DNA of 64,000 bases from Eudorina sp. 2006-703-Eu-15 (GCA_003117195.1 BDSI01000087.1:1-64000); one strand, 5' to 3'. Positions 1 through 11,679 are shown, counted from the first letter of the stretch. Translations and numbers: made by a program. Notes: generated by a model from the letters alone, not told the origin.

Positions 1-24
1 ACAAGATCACTTTTAAATACAAAC

Positions 25-170
25 CTGCTGCACCTTGATCTGCTTCTTGGGTTTGGATGTTTTTGGCTTGTTAGCAGCAGCAATACTGGTGCCGGCATCC
101 TCCGCCTGCATGGCAGTCTGTGGAGCCGAACCACTGGCAGGCATCGAAGTGCCAGCAGCCGTCTTGGGGT
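25..170 (-). CDS. Exon of an unrecognised gene running off the left edge
   Basis: On the minus strand an acceptor ending GCGTGCAG precedes an open segment. The segment ends CAGCAG and is followed by a GTTTGT donor. It starts with two bases of a split codon and stays open for 48 codons, encoding a Pro/Ala/Lys-rich, low-complexity peptide that ends in a lysine cluster (KPKKQIKVQQ). No domain is recognised. The gene must continue to the left, outside the window. Two further, decayed copies of the same exon lie at 441-690 and 1160-1400, so this is one unit of a tandem exon duplication. Whether it is still expressed is unknown. Confidence 0.35.
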
Positions 171-440
171 CTGCACGCGAGGGTAGCAGGGACAGCATTG
201 GAAGCATGCAATATGTGTGTGCGGATATAACTGATTTGCTTATGCTAAGACTATCTAGTCTGTTTATGGTCGACGCTGCGAGCTTGTGCCTGCCTGTGGC
301 AGGTCTGGCGCTTCAGGCTTCACCACCCTTATTTTCCACCCACAAAATTACATTCGCACATAATTAGAGCATTACATTACATACATACACTCGTATATTG
401 TTGGGAATTTGACATTGTGGCTTTCTCGCTGCCTGTATAC

Positions 441-1400
441 ACAAGATCACTTTTAAATACAAACCTGCTGCACCTTGATCTGCTTCTTGGTTTGGATGTT
501 TTTGGCTTGTTAGCAGCAGCAATACTGGTGCCGGCATCCTCCGCCTGCATAGCAGTCTGTGGAGCCGAGCCACTGGCAGGCATCGAAGTGCAGCAGCCGT
601 CTTGGGGGTACGCGAGGGTAGCGGGGGCAGCATTGGAAGCATGCAAGTATGTGTGTGCGGATATGACTGATTCGCTTATGCTAAGTTGAAGGTCATTGAC
701 AATGAGTAGGTGTGTGCAGAGCATTATAACAGCAAACATACATCTTGTCTGTCCGTAATTATGTCTGTGGTATTAAGTTGGAGGCGACAGATTAATGTGC
801 ACGCAAGAAACAATGATGGTAGGTGCCCTGGGCGGCTGGAGGTAAGTTCGGCGAAATAGTTTGGGGCTGCCTCAATCCACACAGAATCCGACGACGGAAC
901 AACGAACGCACATACACTGTCTGATCCCGTGACCATCAAGGAGTGAAATGCTAATATACACATCATCTGCTGGATTATATAGTGCGTTCATTCAGTCATG
1001 CAAACAAGTTACCCCGCCCGAAAACACACTTACACTTTCAGATGCCGCATGCATCTACTTTATCTGTGTTCGTTGTCGCAGGAAGAGCAGGTGCACCAAT
1101 GCTGCTTTTGATGTCCATCGCCGTTGGATCACCACCAGGGCCGCCGATGTTAGGTACCAGCGCTAGCAGCAATACGGGTGCCGCCACCTCCGCCTGCATG
1201 GCGGTCTGTGGAGCTGAGCCGCTGGCAGGCATTGAAGTGCCATGCATGTAGGCGTGGTGCCGTCGGTGGACTGAAGCGCGCGGCCAGCAGCCGACTTGGG
1301 GTCTGCACGCGAGGGTAGCGGGGCAGCATTGGAAGCATGCATGTATGTGTGTGCATAGTGTGCAGACATGACTGATTCACGGCAAGTTACCACAACGGTA
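441..1400 (-). pseudogene. Two decayed copies of the exon at 25-170
   Basis: The segment 441-690 repeats 1-250 almost base for base, flanks included, but has lost single bases (GGG to GG near 490 and a C near 590). These losses break the reading frame. A more diverged third copy lies at about 1160-1400; it keeps the central Ala/Ser/Gln-rich part and has a short extra stretch near 1245-1285. The sequence between the copies (690-1160) shows no convincing exon. The copies are best read as tandem duplicates in different states of decay. Confidence 0.5.
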
Positions 1401-1860
1401 CATAGATCCTAGTCACATATCGTAACATATGGCGTAAGAGAAGGCTAGAATGGTAAAGGTAAAGCATTTACTACCAAACGTGAGGAGCTTGCAGGACGGG
1501 CTCTTCCAACGTTTGGGTCGCCTGCACAAAGAAGATGATAGCTCAAAATACCTGTTAGGTATATACTAGCGATACAGGCGATTCAAGGAAAAACTACTTA
1601 GAATGAGGTGCCGAGAGAAAGGGCTGTACCCAGACCAACTTAACAAGGGTAGGAGATGAAATGTGCACCACCTTTCTTATGAGAACTACATAGTTTAGTG
1701 AGCGCTCCAGTAAATAAACAAAAAAAGGATAGTACGGCCTCCGTTCGTTACGGATCATCAAATGTATGCTGTAAAATCAATCATGGAATTAAATAAAATG
1801 ATTCATAGTATATAAGTATATGTACGTACTTGCTTGCTTTCATGCTGGTATATGTAAAAG
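1401..1860. other. AT-rich spacer, no gene seen
   Basis: No exon, RNA gene or clear repeat is visible. Base composition is much AT-richer than in the coding regions of the window. Confidence 0.5.
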
Positions 1861-1868
1861 TGTGGTAT

Positions 1869-2484
1869 GACTGCGGTCACAGTGAGCTGGGACTGCGGTC
1901 ATGGTCGAGTGACCGCGGTTCCAGCAGTATGACCGCGGTCATGTACGGCATGGCCGCGGTCACTGGGCCATGACCGCGGTCACGTACGGCATGGCCGCGG
2001 TCACTTGGCCATGACCGCGCTTATGACCGCGGTCATGGGTCTGACTTTCCTGCCAGTATGCCCGCCATCCCTGCAGGCTGATTCATTGTTCCTGCATGGA
2101 TTTATTTTTACTTTTGCAGGAGCTAAAATCTTGCCTGCATGGAGTCTTAACCAGTCTGCAGGAATACTCATTGCCTTGCAGGAGCTAGCATGTTTGCTCA
2201 GGGCATTTACTTGTTATGCAGGAAGGTAGTTATGATTCCTGCGGGCAAGTTCTGGCTCATGCAGGACAGGCAGGTGCTTGGCCGCGGTCACAACCGGCTG
2301 TGACCGCGGTCATGGCCCAGTGACCGCGGTCATGGCCAAGTGGCCGCGGTCACTGGGGCTGTGGCCGCAGCCATGTACGACAAAAATTTCTCTGACCGCG
2401 GTCACAAAAGTATGTCCGCGGCCAAAGGCAAAACATACAAAGACGGATCATGGAATAGCTTGCTGGGACTCTTCAACTTATATT
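1869..2484. repeat. Palindrome-rich tract built on TGACCGCGGTCA
   Basis: The perfect 12-bp palindrome TGACCGCGGTCA and one-base variants (TGGCCGCGGTCA, TGTCCGCGGCCA) recur at irregular 20-45 bp spacing in two clusters, about 1869-2040 and 2280-2410. The cluster is separated by a stretch with several CTGCAGG/CCTGCAGG motifs (2070-2260). The segment 2308-2484 occurs again at 11680-11856 with equal length, so this is part of a mobile or recently copied unit. No protein is encoded. Confidence 0.7.
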
Positions 2485-2587
2485 CACTCGTGGAAAAAAC
2501 CAGTCATGGAGGGCGCCGCCAGTCATGGGCCCAGTCATGGGCCCAGTCATGAACCCAGTCATGATCCCAGTCATGGCATGCCCTCCA

Positions 2588-2800
2588 GTCATAGGCCCGT
2601 TCATGAGGAAGTGCAGCCATGACTGGCGGCAGTCATAGGCCCGTTCATGGACGGGGGCTTCATGACTGGCGGCAGTCATAGGCCCGTTCATGGACGGGGG
2701 CTTCATGACTGGCGGCAGTCATAGGCCCGTTCATGGACGGGGGCTGCATGACTGGCGGCAGTCATAGGCCCGTTCATGGCCCCGTTCATAGCCCCGTTCA
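2588..2800. repeat. 43-bp minisatellite
   Basis: The phrase GTCATAGGCCCGTTCATG starts at 2588, 2632, 2675, 2718 and 2761, so the period is 43 bp (one unit is 44). Irregular CAGTCATGGG copies precede it (2500-2580). The CAGTCATG core also appears in the 75-bp repeat downstream. Confidence 0.8.
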
Positions 2801-2960
2801 TGACCGATCATGACTGGATCCCAAAATGACTAGAATGGGTCATTGGGGCTCCCGCCAGTCATTGATCGCAGGTTTCTAGTCATACCCCGCAGGCCGGAAG
2901 TCATAAGTCGCAGTCATAAAATGTCCATGACTGGCGTCATGACCCTCCACATGACCGTTA

Positions 2961-3450
2961 CAGTGCACTCAATGACTCTGCCCAGTCATGCCCGGCCGGC
3001 TGCCCATGACTCGTACTTGCACGTTATGACTCGTACAGTGCACTCAATGACTCTGCCCAGTCATGCCCGGCCGGCTGCCCATGACTCGTACTTGCACGTT
3101 ATGCCCGTTACAGTGCACTCAATGACTCTGCCCGGTCATGCCCGGCCGGCTGCCCATGACTCGTACTTGCACGTTATGACTCGTACAGTGCACTCAATGA
3201 CTCTGCCCAGTCATGCCCGGCCGGCTGCCCATGACTCGTACTTGCACGTTATGACCGTTACAGTGCACTCAATGACTCTGCCCAGTCATGCCCGGCCGGC
3301 TGCCCATGACTCGTACTTGCACGTTATGACCGTTACAGTGCACTCAATGACTCTGCCCAGTCATGCCCGACCGGCTGCCCATGACTCGTACTTGCACGTT
3401 ATGACTCGCACAGTGCACTCAATGACTCTGCCCGGTCATGCCCGGCTCTT
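2961..3450. repeat. 75-bp minisatellite, about 6.5 copies
   Basis: CAGTGCACTCAATGACTCTG begins at 2961, 3036, 3111, 3186, 3261, 3336 and 3411, an exact 75-bp period. Because 75 is a multiple of three, the plus strand stays open with a 25-residue period, but nothing else suggests that it is translated. The last copy supplies the stop codon of the minus-strand gene at 3436-5010. Confidence 0.85.
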
Positions 3451-5010
3451 TCCCGTTCTGAACCGCTTGTGGGTGAAACTGACGTTTTCCCCCGTGCCCC
3501 CGCCGGCCTTTGCCACGGCCTGTATCTCAGCCCGCATCTCTTCTATGGTCTTCCGCTTCTCGCCGGAGGGTTCCCCGTCAGTGCTACCGTACACCCCTCC
3601 CCCCGTAACGGCCGCCCTCCCCACTCCTGCCCCGCCGCCGCCAATGCGCGCGCCGCCGCGGCCACCACGTGTCTCGCCACCGCCACCACTTGCCCCGCCG
3701 CGGCCACCACTTGCCCCGCCGCCGCCATCGCTTGCTCCGCCGCCGCCATCGCTTGCTCCGCCGCCGCCACCGCGTGCCCTGCCGCCGCCACCTCACGCCC
3801 CGCCGCCGCCACCTCGCGCCCCGCCGCCGCCACCTCGCGCCCCGCCGCCGCTGCCGTCGGACGGGCGTCGCCTAGCGTACTCGTTCAACTCGTCCTCATC
3901 CTGGTCATCCATCTCCGAAGCCGGAACCGAAGACGGCTCAGCGGGTGCCCCCCGTGGGTTGCCCTACATGTTGCACGACAAATTGTATTGATCAGTTGCG
4001 AATACCCTAGAACCAGCAGCACAAAAACTGTTTGTGACTTGCCGCTGGCCCCTCGTAGGAAGGCCCTGCGCCCCCGCCGACAGCCGCCGGTGCAGCTGCT
4101 GTGGGCGCCTCTTGAGCATCACCGCAAGCGCCCTGTCACATTGCACAAATGTCAATCCTGCCCCTCGTCTTTTGCTTGGCATAGGCGACACATGGTCCCC
4201 ACCTGGCGTGCGCGCGCAAAAGCGTGCGGAATTGTTGACTTCTGGACCGCCTCCTTTTTGCGCTGCAGGGCCTTGATGTCGCAGCCGAAGAAGATCAGAG
4301 CGGCCTTTGACACCTCGACTGCGTACCAAAGAAGGCCATGTTACAGCGCAAATGTATCAGTACCGACACATTCATCACCTCGTGGCTTACATGATGTGTA
4401 GCAGTAGATGTACTCGATCGCGAGCGGGAAATTGTCGCAGTAGCTGATGTACAGGGACGCCTTCAGCTCCTCCGGCAGTTTGGCGTGCAGAACCTTGGGA
4501 ATCTCGAAGGGTCCGCCTTGCCGCTCAGAACCTTGACCAGGTAGGCAGAAAGCTGACCAGACGACCCGGTGGGGTAGTCCTTCCAGGCAACTGCAGTAAC
4601 AAGGCAATAAATATTACCCGCTTCTAAACTATGACATTGCCTGTTGCGCCAGTGATGAAAAGCCGGTGCTAAGCAAAGATGGCAAGCATGGCGTCTTACC
4701 TTTGTCGAGGTCCATGACAGAGTCAGCACTTTTGATGTCGTAAAAGAAAGGTGATGCACCAGGCGGCAGGTCACTGAAGTTCGCTTCCACATGGTTGACA
4801 GTGAGGTCATCATCGGACCGCAGGGTAACAATCTTCCTTTCTACCACGCCAGCCGCCCTGTTGACTGGAATCAAAGACAGCACAGCTTCTATCAGGATTT
4901 CTCCTGCGTCCGATGGAGTCGGGTTCAAAGCTAGTCCGGTCAAGGTCTCAGTCGTCATGGTCAAGTCTAGGGAGTCGTCACTGATGTGAAGCGTTTCATA
5001 AAGGACGTCC
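3436..5010 (-). pseudogene. Decayed multi-exon gene with Gly-rich C-terminus, function unknown
   Basis: Four minus-strand exons can be read. Exon 1 (start unclear, about 5010 to 4700) ends GACAAAG before GTAAGA. Exon 2 is 4590-4391, exon 3 is 4318-4203, and exon 4 is 3963-3436. Phases 1, 1 and 0 agree across all junctions except that exon 2 carries a one-base frameshift near 4510. Exon 4 has an in-frame TGA near 3797 inside its Gly/Arg/Ala repeats. The readable parts include VAWKDYPTGSSGQLSAYLV, LYISYCDNFPLAIEYIY and an acidic stretch before the glycine-rich repeats. The C-terminus is charged (EKRKTIEEMRAEIQAVAKAG) and its stop falls in the 75-bp minisatellite. I recognise no family. Two independent breaks favour a pseudogene, though a sequencing error is possible. 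Confidence 0.5.
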
Positions 5011-6051
5011 TTGTATGTGATAAATTTGTGATATGTTATTCTAATTCTTTCTTATGTATGCTGGTGTGAATATGTGAACGGTCTGCCATTTTGAGGTTGA
5101 ATCTGGATCCGTTATGGATCTGGTCCACAGGAGTTCCTGCACACCTTCAGGCATTTGTAACTTTACAGTCACTAATGTTTTGATAACATTACTATTACAT
5201 ACTATGTTTGCCGCAATGGTGCTCGGAAAGAGTTCCGGACAGTGTTGCCATGCGCAAGGTACATTTTTCCTACAGACGCTGCGTACATTGTCTAGCATAA
5301 TCTTACTAGAGGCTTTGATTGCTTGACTGTGGTGCCATGAATGGTGTTATGAATAACCGGAGGTTCCTCAAAAGTGAATGCGCTGGACATGATCGCACAC
5401 GAAATTTGCCATGTGCGATAATGCAACGTCCCAAGCTTGTGTCTGGTGGTAGACAACAGGCAGTGTTTTGGGGGTTGCCTGAATACCGACGGACGATACA
5501 CCATACCGCGGCCCATCACACACTCACCCTACCACCACGCCGGCCTAAAGCCGGACTCCCACCATACCATTCCCTGCTATGGTGACAACATGTGGTCACA
5601 CCGTGCTCCAGTGCGTACAAGTAATGTGAACGATGCCGAAAGTTGCTCTCGCCGTACGTCGCTAGATGGCGACGTACGGCATGGAAAGTGCACCGCACCG
5701 TTCTCCCATGGAATGAGGATGTACGGTACACACACTCACTCCTCACCAGCATAAATGCACGCACACACAGCGCTCTGCACGCCTGGTATATCACCATACA
5801 TACAGACCCCACCAAGTCAATACAGACCACACACGTCGGAGGGATCCTGCCGTCCAAGCACAAGGACCTTCTAGGCCCCTTTGTGTAATAAACAAGTCTG
5901 CGGGTCTATGCGGCTCAGCACACCATGTGTTACGTTATGCCCGATAGGTCGTTGTCCCTTAAATCCCATGCACCCAGGTCTATCACATGCATGTCTCTAC
6001 AAGGGGTCAGGCCTGATGCAACAACAGGTGCAGAGCAGCTGGTTAGTGTGT
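5011..6051. other. Intergenic, with one 30-bp palindrome at 5651-5680
   Basis: No convincing exon is visible. At 5651-5680 GCCGTACGTCGC and GGCGACGTACGGC form an inverted repeat with a 5-base loop. The same arms occur once in every monomer of the satellite that starts 370 bp to the right. Confidence 0.55.
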
Positions 6052-9000
6052 AAACCGTTGCAAACCATCAGATAGCGGCCAGGGTTGCATGTCGCAAGCA
6101 CGCCCCCCTGCCCTGCACGCGCACCAACGCATCGCCCAAGTCGTGGAGGTCATCACCCGATCCGCAACCCAACCATCCCCAATCGCCTTCGCTACTTTGC
6201 CTAGCACAGTCTCGCCGTACGTCCCTTGGTGGCGACGTACGGCACGCGCAGCCGCGAAACCGTTGCAAACCATCAGATAGCGGCCAGGGTTGCATGTCGC
6301 AAGCACGCCCCCCTGCCCTGCACGTGCACCAACGCATCGCCCAAGTCGTGGGGGTCATCACCCGATCCGCAACCCAACCATCCCCAATCGCCTTCGCTAC
6401 TTTGCCTAGCACAGTCTCGCCGTACGTCCCTTGGTGGCGACGTACGGCACGCGCAGCCGCAAAACCGTTGCAAACCATCAGATAGCGGCCAGGGTTGCAT
6501 GTCGCAAGCACGCCCCCCTGCCCTGCACGTGCACCAACGCATCGCCCAAGTCGTGGGGGTCATCACCCGATCCGCAACCCAACCATCCCCAATCGCCTTC
6601 GCTACTTTGCCTAGCACAGTCTCGCCGTACGTCCCTTGGTGGCGACGTACGGCACGCGCAGCCGCGAAACCGTTGCAAACCATCAGATAGCGGCCAGGGT
6701 TGCATGTCGCAAGCACGCCCCCCTGCCCTGCACGTGCACCAACGCATCGCCCAAGTCGTGGGGGTCATCACCCGATCCGCAACCCAACCATCCCCAATCG
6801 CCTTCGCTACTTTGCCTAGCACAGTTTCGCCGTACGTCCCTGGTGGCGACGTACGGCACGCGCAGCCGCGAAAACGTTGCAAACCATCAGATAGCGGCCA
6901 GAGTTGCATGTCGCAAGCACGCCCCCCTGCCCTGCACACGCACCAACGCATCGCCCAAGTCGTGGGGGTCATCACCCGATCCGCAACCCAACCATCCCCA
7001 ATCGCCTTCGCTACTTTGCCTAGCACAGTCTCGCCGTACATCCCTTGGTGGCGACGTACGGCACGCGCAGCCGTGAAACCGTTGCAAACCATCAGATAGC
7101 GGCCAGGGTTGCATGTCGCAAGCACGCCCCCCTGCCCTGCACGCGCACCAACGCATCGCGCAAGTCGTGGGGTCATCACCCGATCCGCAACCCAACCATC
7201 CCCAATCGCCTTCGCTACTTTGCCTAGCACAGTCTCGCCGTACATCCCTTGGTGACGACGTACGGCACGCGCAGCTGTGAAACCGTTGCAAACCATCAGA
7301 TAGCGGCCAGGGTTGCATGTCGCAAGCACGCCCCCCTGCCCTGCACGCGCACCAACGCATCGCCCAAGTCGTGGAGGTCATCACCCGATCCGCAACCCAA
7401 CCATCCCCAATCGCCTTCGCTACTTTGCCTAGCACAGTCTCGCCGTACGTCCCTTGGTGGCGACGTACGGCACGCGCAGCCGCGAAAACGTTGCAAACCA
7501 TCAGATAGCGGCCAGGGTTGCATGTCGCAAGCACGCCCCCCTGCCCTGCACGCGCACCAACGCATCGCCCAAGTCGTGGGGGTCATCACCCGATCCGCAA
7601 CCCAACCATCCCCAATCGCCTTCGCTACTTTGCCTAGCACAGTCTCGCCGTACATCCCTTGGTGGCGACGTACGGCACGCGCAGCCGTGAAACCGTTGCA
7701 AACCATCAGATAGCGGCCAGGGTTGCATGTCGCAAGCATGCCCCCCTGCCCTGCACGCGCACCAACGCATCGCCCAAGTCGTGGGGTTCATCACCCGATC
7801 CGCAACCCAACCATCCCCAATCGCCTTCGCTACTTTGCCTAGCACAGTCTCGCCGTACGTCCCTTGGTGGCGACGTACGGCACGCGCAGCCGCGAAACCG
7901 TTGCAAACCATCAGATAGCGGCCAGAGTTGCATGTCGCAAGCACGCCCCCTGCCCTGCACGCGCACCAACGCATCGCCCAAGTCGTGGGGGTCATCACCC
8001 GATCCGCAACCCAACCATCCCCAATCGCCTTCGCTACTTTGCCTAGCACAGTCTCGCCGTACATCCCTTGGTGGCGACGTACGGCACGCGCAGCCGTGAA
8101 ACCGTTGCAAACCATCAGATAGCGGCCAGGGTTGCATGTCGCAAGCACGCCCCCTGCCCTGCACGCGCACCAACGCATCGCCCAAGTCGTGGAGGTCATC
8201 ACCCGATCCGCAACCCAACCATCCCCAATCGCCTTCGCTACTTTGCCTAGCACAGTCTCGCCGTACGTCCCTTGGTGGCGACGTACGGCACGCGCAGCCG
8301 CGAAACCGTTGCAAACCATCAGATAGCGGCCAGGGTTGCATGTCGCAAGCACGCCCCCCTGCCCTGCACGTGCACCAACGCATCGCCCAAGTCGTGGGGT
8401 CATCACCCGATCCGCAACCCAACCATCCCAATCGCCTTCGCTACTTTGCCTAGCACAGTTTCGCCGTACGTCCCTGGTGGCGACGTACGGCACGCGCAGC
8501 CGCGAAAACGTTGCAAACCATCAGATAGCGGCCAGAGTTGCATGTCGCAAGCACGCCCCCCCTGCCCTGCACACGCACCAACGCATCGCCCAAGTCGTGG
8601 GGGTCATCACCCGATCCGCAACCCAACCATCCCCAATCGCCTTCGCTACTTTGCCTAGCACAGTCTCGCCGTACATCCCTTGGTGGCGACGTACGGCACG
8701 CGCAGCCGTGAAACCGTTGCAAACCATCAGATAGCGGCCAGGGTTGCATGTCGCAAGCACGCCCCCCTGCCCTGCACGCGCACCAACGCATCGCCCAAGT
8801 CGTGGGGGTCATCACCCGATCCGCAACCCAACCATCCCCAATCGCCTTCGCTACTTTGCCTAGCACAGTCTCGCCGTACATCCCTTGGTGACGACGTACG
8901 GCACGCGCAGCTGTGAAACCGTTGCAAACCATCAGATAGCGGCCAGGGTTGCATGTCGCAAGCACGCCCCCTGCCCTGCACGCGCACCAACGCATCGCCC

Positions 9001-10166
9001 AAGTCGTGGAGGTCATCACCCGATCCGCAACCCAACCATCCCCAATCGCCTTCGCTACTTTGCCTAGCACAGTCTCGCCGTACGTCCCTTGGTGGCGACG
9101 TACGGCACGCGCAGCCGCGAAAACGTTGCAAACCATCAGATAGCGGCCAGAGTTGCATGTCGCAAGCACGCCCCCCTGCCCTGCACACGCACCAACGCAT
9201 CGCCCAAGTCGTGGGGGTCATCACCCGATCCGCAACCCAACCATCCCCAATCGCCTTCGCTACTTTGCCTAGCACAGTCTCGCCGTACATCCCTTGGTGG
9301 CGACGTACGGCACGCGCAGCCGTGAAACCGTTGCAAACCATCAGATAGCGGCCAGGGTTGCATGTCGCAAGCACGCCCCCCTGCCCTGCACGCGCACCAA
9401 CGCATCGCCCAAGTCGTGGGGGTCATCACCCGATCCGCAACCCAACCATCCCCAATCGCCTTCGCTACTTTGCCTAGCACAGTCTCGCCGTACATCCCTT
9501 GGTGACGACGTACGGCACGCGCAGCTGTGAAACCGTTGCAAACCATCAGATAGCGGCCAGGGTTGCATGTCGCAAGCACGCCCCCCTGCCCTGCACGCGC
9601 ACCAACGCATCGCCCAAGTCGTGGAGGTCATCACCCGATCCGCAACCCAACCATCCCCAATCGCCTTCGCTACTTTGCCTAGCACAGTCTCGCCGTACGT
9701 CCCTTGGTGGCGACGTACGGCACGCGCAGCCGCGAAAACGTTGCAAACCATCAGATAGCGGCCAGGGTTGCATGTCGCAAGCACGCCCCCCTGCCCTGCA
9801 CGCGCACCAACGCATCGCCCAAGTCGTGGGGGTCATCACCCGATCCGCAACCCAACCATCCCCAATCGCCTTCGCTACTTTGCCTAGCACAGTCTCGCCG
9901 TACATCCCTTGGTGGCGACGTACGGCACGCGCAGCCGTGAAACCGTTGCAAACCATCAGATAGCGGCCAGGGTTGCATGTCGCAAGCATGCCCCCCTGCC
10001 CTGCACGCGCACCAACGCATCGCCCAAGTCGTGGGGTTCATCACCCGATCCGCAACCCAACCATCCCCAATCGCCTTCGCTACTTTGCCTAGCACAGTCT
10101 CGCCGTACGTCCCTTGGTGGCGACGTACGGCACGCGCAGCCGCGAAACCGTTGCAAACCATCAGAT
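6052..10166. repeat. 205-bp satellite, 20 tandem monomers, with higher-order structure
   Basis: The word CAGATAGCGGCCAG recurs every 203-206 bp from about 6068 to 9956. That gives 20 monomers, and the array is closed on both sides by AAACCGTTGCAAACCATC. Each monomer holds an inverted repeat (GCCGTACGTC or GCCGTACATC ... GCGACGTACGGC). Diagnostic variants show blockwise duplication. GGTGACGACGTACGG occurs in monomers 6, 14 and 17. CAAGCATGCCC with GGGGTTCATC occurs in monomers 9 and 20. CAGTTTCGCC with CCCTGGTGG occurs in monomers 4 and 12. The long open frames on both strands are by-products of the repeat and are not called as genes. Confidence 0.95.
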
Positions 10167-10840
10167 GCCTCGTGCGTGAACGCTTTCAAGTTCCTGTAAC
10201 TGATACTACGTAATTGTGTTACAAAACCCCTGAAATTGTCTCACAACGTGCATGTAAGCAAATGTCAGTAGCTAGGACACATATATGGTGTTCGACTGAC
10301 ACATGGAGTCTCCAAACGTGTTTCAATATTAACGATCAACTCTATTGTGCCCTAGGTCTAGGCGCTAAGGCCGTCGGGCGAGGGCCTCACCAGCATGCAC
10401 TGTAGCCGACAGTCACCTTGTAAACGCCTGTACCTTCAAGGATTTTCCTCTTTCAGATAGTTCATACGTGTGTTATACATTGTTAAAGTGCCTCGAACAG
10501 TGCCAGAACAAGCATGGAGACAAATGTCAATAGCTTCTGATGCACATATGGTGTTCGACTGACACATGGAGACTCCAAACATGATTCATTATTAGCGTTC
10601 ACCTCTAATGTGCCCAAGGTCTAGGCGCTGAGGCCTTCCAGCGAGGGCCTCACCGACATGCACTGCGGCGGACAATCGCCTTGTGAACGCCTATACCTTC
10701 ATAGAATTCCCTCTTTCATATAGTCCATACTTGTTTTATGCATTGTTAAAGTGCCTCGAACAGTGTCAGAACAAGCATGGAGACAAATGTCAATAGCTTC
10801 TGATGCACATATGGTGTTCGACTGACACATGGAGACTGCC
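10167..10840. repeat. 263-bp tandem repeat, about 2.3 copies
   Basis: ATATGGTGTTCGACTGACAC starts at 10283, 10546 and 10809. The unit also carries AAGTGCCTCGAACAGTG and TCTAGGCGCT. It stops abruptly at about 10836, where the 310-bp repeat begins. No coding potential is seen. Confidence 0.8.
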
Positions 10841-11580
10841 GCTGGTGATGGGATGGTCGACGCGGGACGGCCTGCGCCGCGACTCGACCGTCTTCTGCAG
10901 GTGGGGTTCGATCAACGACCATTTGGCCTGGGCCAGGGTCCTGCGACCGTGAGATGCTCGTTCAGGTCAATGCATGGCGTTTCCGTACTTGGGTCTTGAT
11001 CTAGTTGGGTTGACTGCACGCATGACCCTGGGCACCCCTCTGATGCAGGAACCGGGCGGTGAGACAGAGGCTGCGGCCCTGGAGGCCAGCAGGCACGCGG
11101 CCGTCGGGAACCAGGAGGGCGCCGTTTCAGAGGCCCGTGGGGATAATGCGGCTGGTGATGGGATGGTCGACACGGGACGGCCTGCGCCGCGACTCGACCG
11201 TCTTCTGCAGGTGGGGTTCGATCAACGACCATTTGGCCTGGGCCAGGGTCCTGCGACCGTGAGATGCTCGTTCAGGTCAATGCATGGCGTTTCCGTACTT
11301 GGGTCTTGATCTAGTTGGGTTGACTGCACGCATGACCCTGGGCACCCCTCTGATGCAGGAACCGGGCGGTGAGACAGAGGCTGCGGCCCTGGAGGCCAGC
11401 AGGCACGCGGCCGTCGGGAACCAGGAGGGCGCCGTTTCAGAGGCCCGCGGGGATACTGCCGCTGGCGATGGATTGACGGTATCAGACCCTGGCCGGCGTG
11501 AGCTAATCGGCAGTGGGGCCAACAACATCCGCCTGATTGGCGCAGGCCAGCTTGAGCAGCATGCCAGACGTTACCTACAG
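10841..11580 (+). CDS. Fragment of unrecognised gene with a tandemly duplicated exon
   Basis: A 310-bp block repeats at 10841 and 11151, with a diverging third copy from 11461. Each block reads as an exon plus intron. The acceptor TCTGATGCAG is followed by an open exon starting GAACCGGGCGG. One exon runs 11049-11210 (54 codons) and ends CTTCTGCAG before GTGGGG. A partial copy ends at 10900. A longer version, 11359-11580 (74 codons), ends ACCTACAG before GTGAAA. All are in phase 0. The peptides are Ala/Glu/Gly-rich (ETEAAALEASRHAAVGNQEG) without a known domain. No start codon, stop codon or further exon can be assigned, so this may be a gene remnant. Confidence 0.35.
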
Positions 11581-11679
11581 GTGAAATTGGGCCGTATTGT
11601 ATGTTGTCGGGATGGGATTACAGGGCATTTACCAACTACTCGCCCACAGTGGGGCTTGCCTTTATTAGTAGCAGAGCAT

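Noticed and set aside
2843..3991. 382-codon plus frame ending in a Pro-rich stretch, resembling a hydroxyproline-rich wall protein
   Set aside because: The first half is the 75-bp minisatellite and the Pro-rich half is the complement of the Gly-rich exon of the minus-strand gene, which has proper splice sites.
6052..10166. CRISPR-like array
   Set aside because: The repeats are contiguous 205-bp monomers without unique spacers, and the genome is eukaryotic.
6043..10213. Many 60-330 codon frames on both strands
   Set aside because: They are period products of the 205-bp satellite with frame changes between monomers. No independent coding evidence exists.
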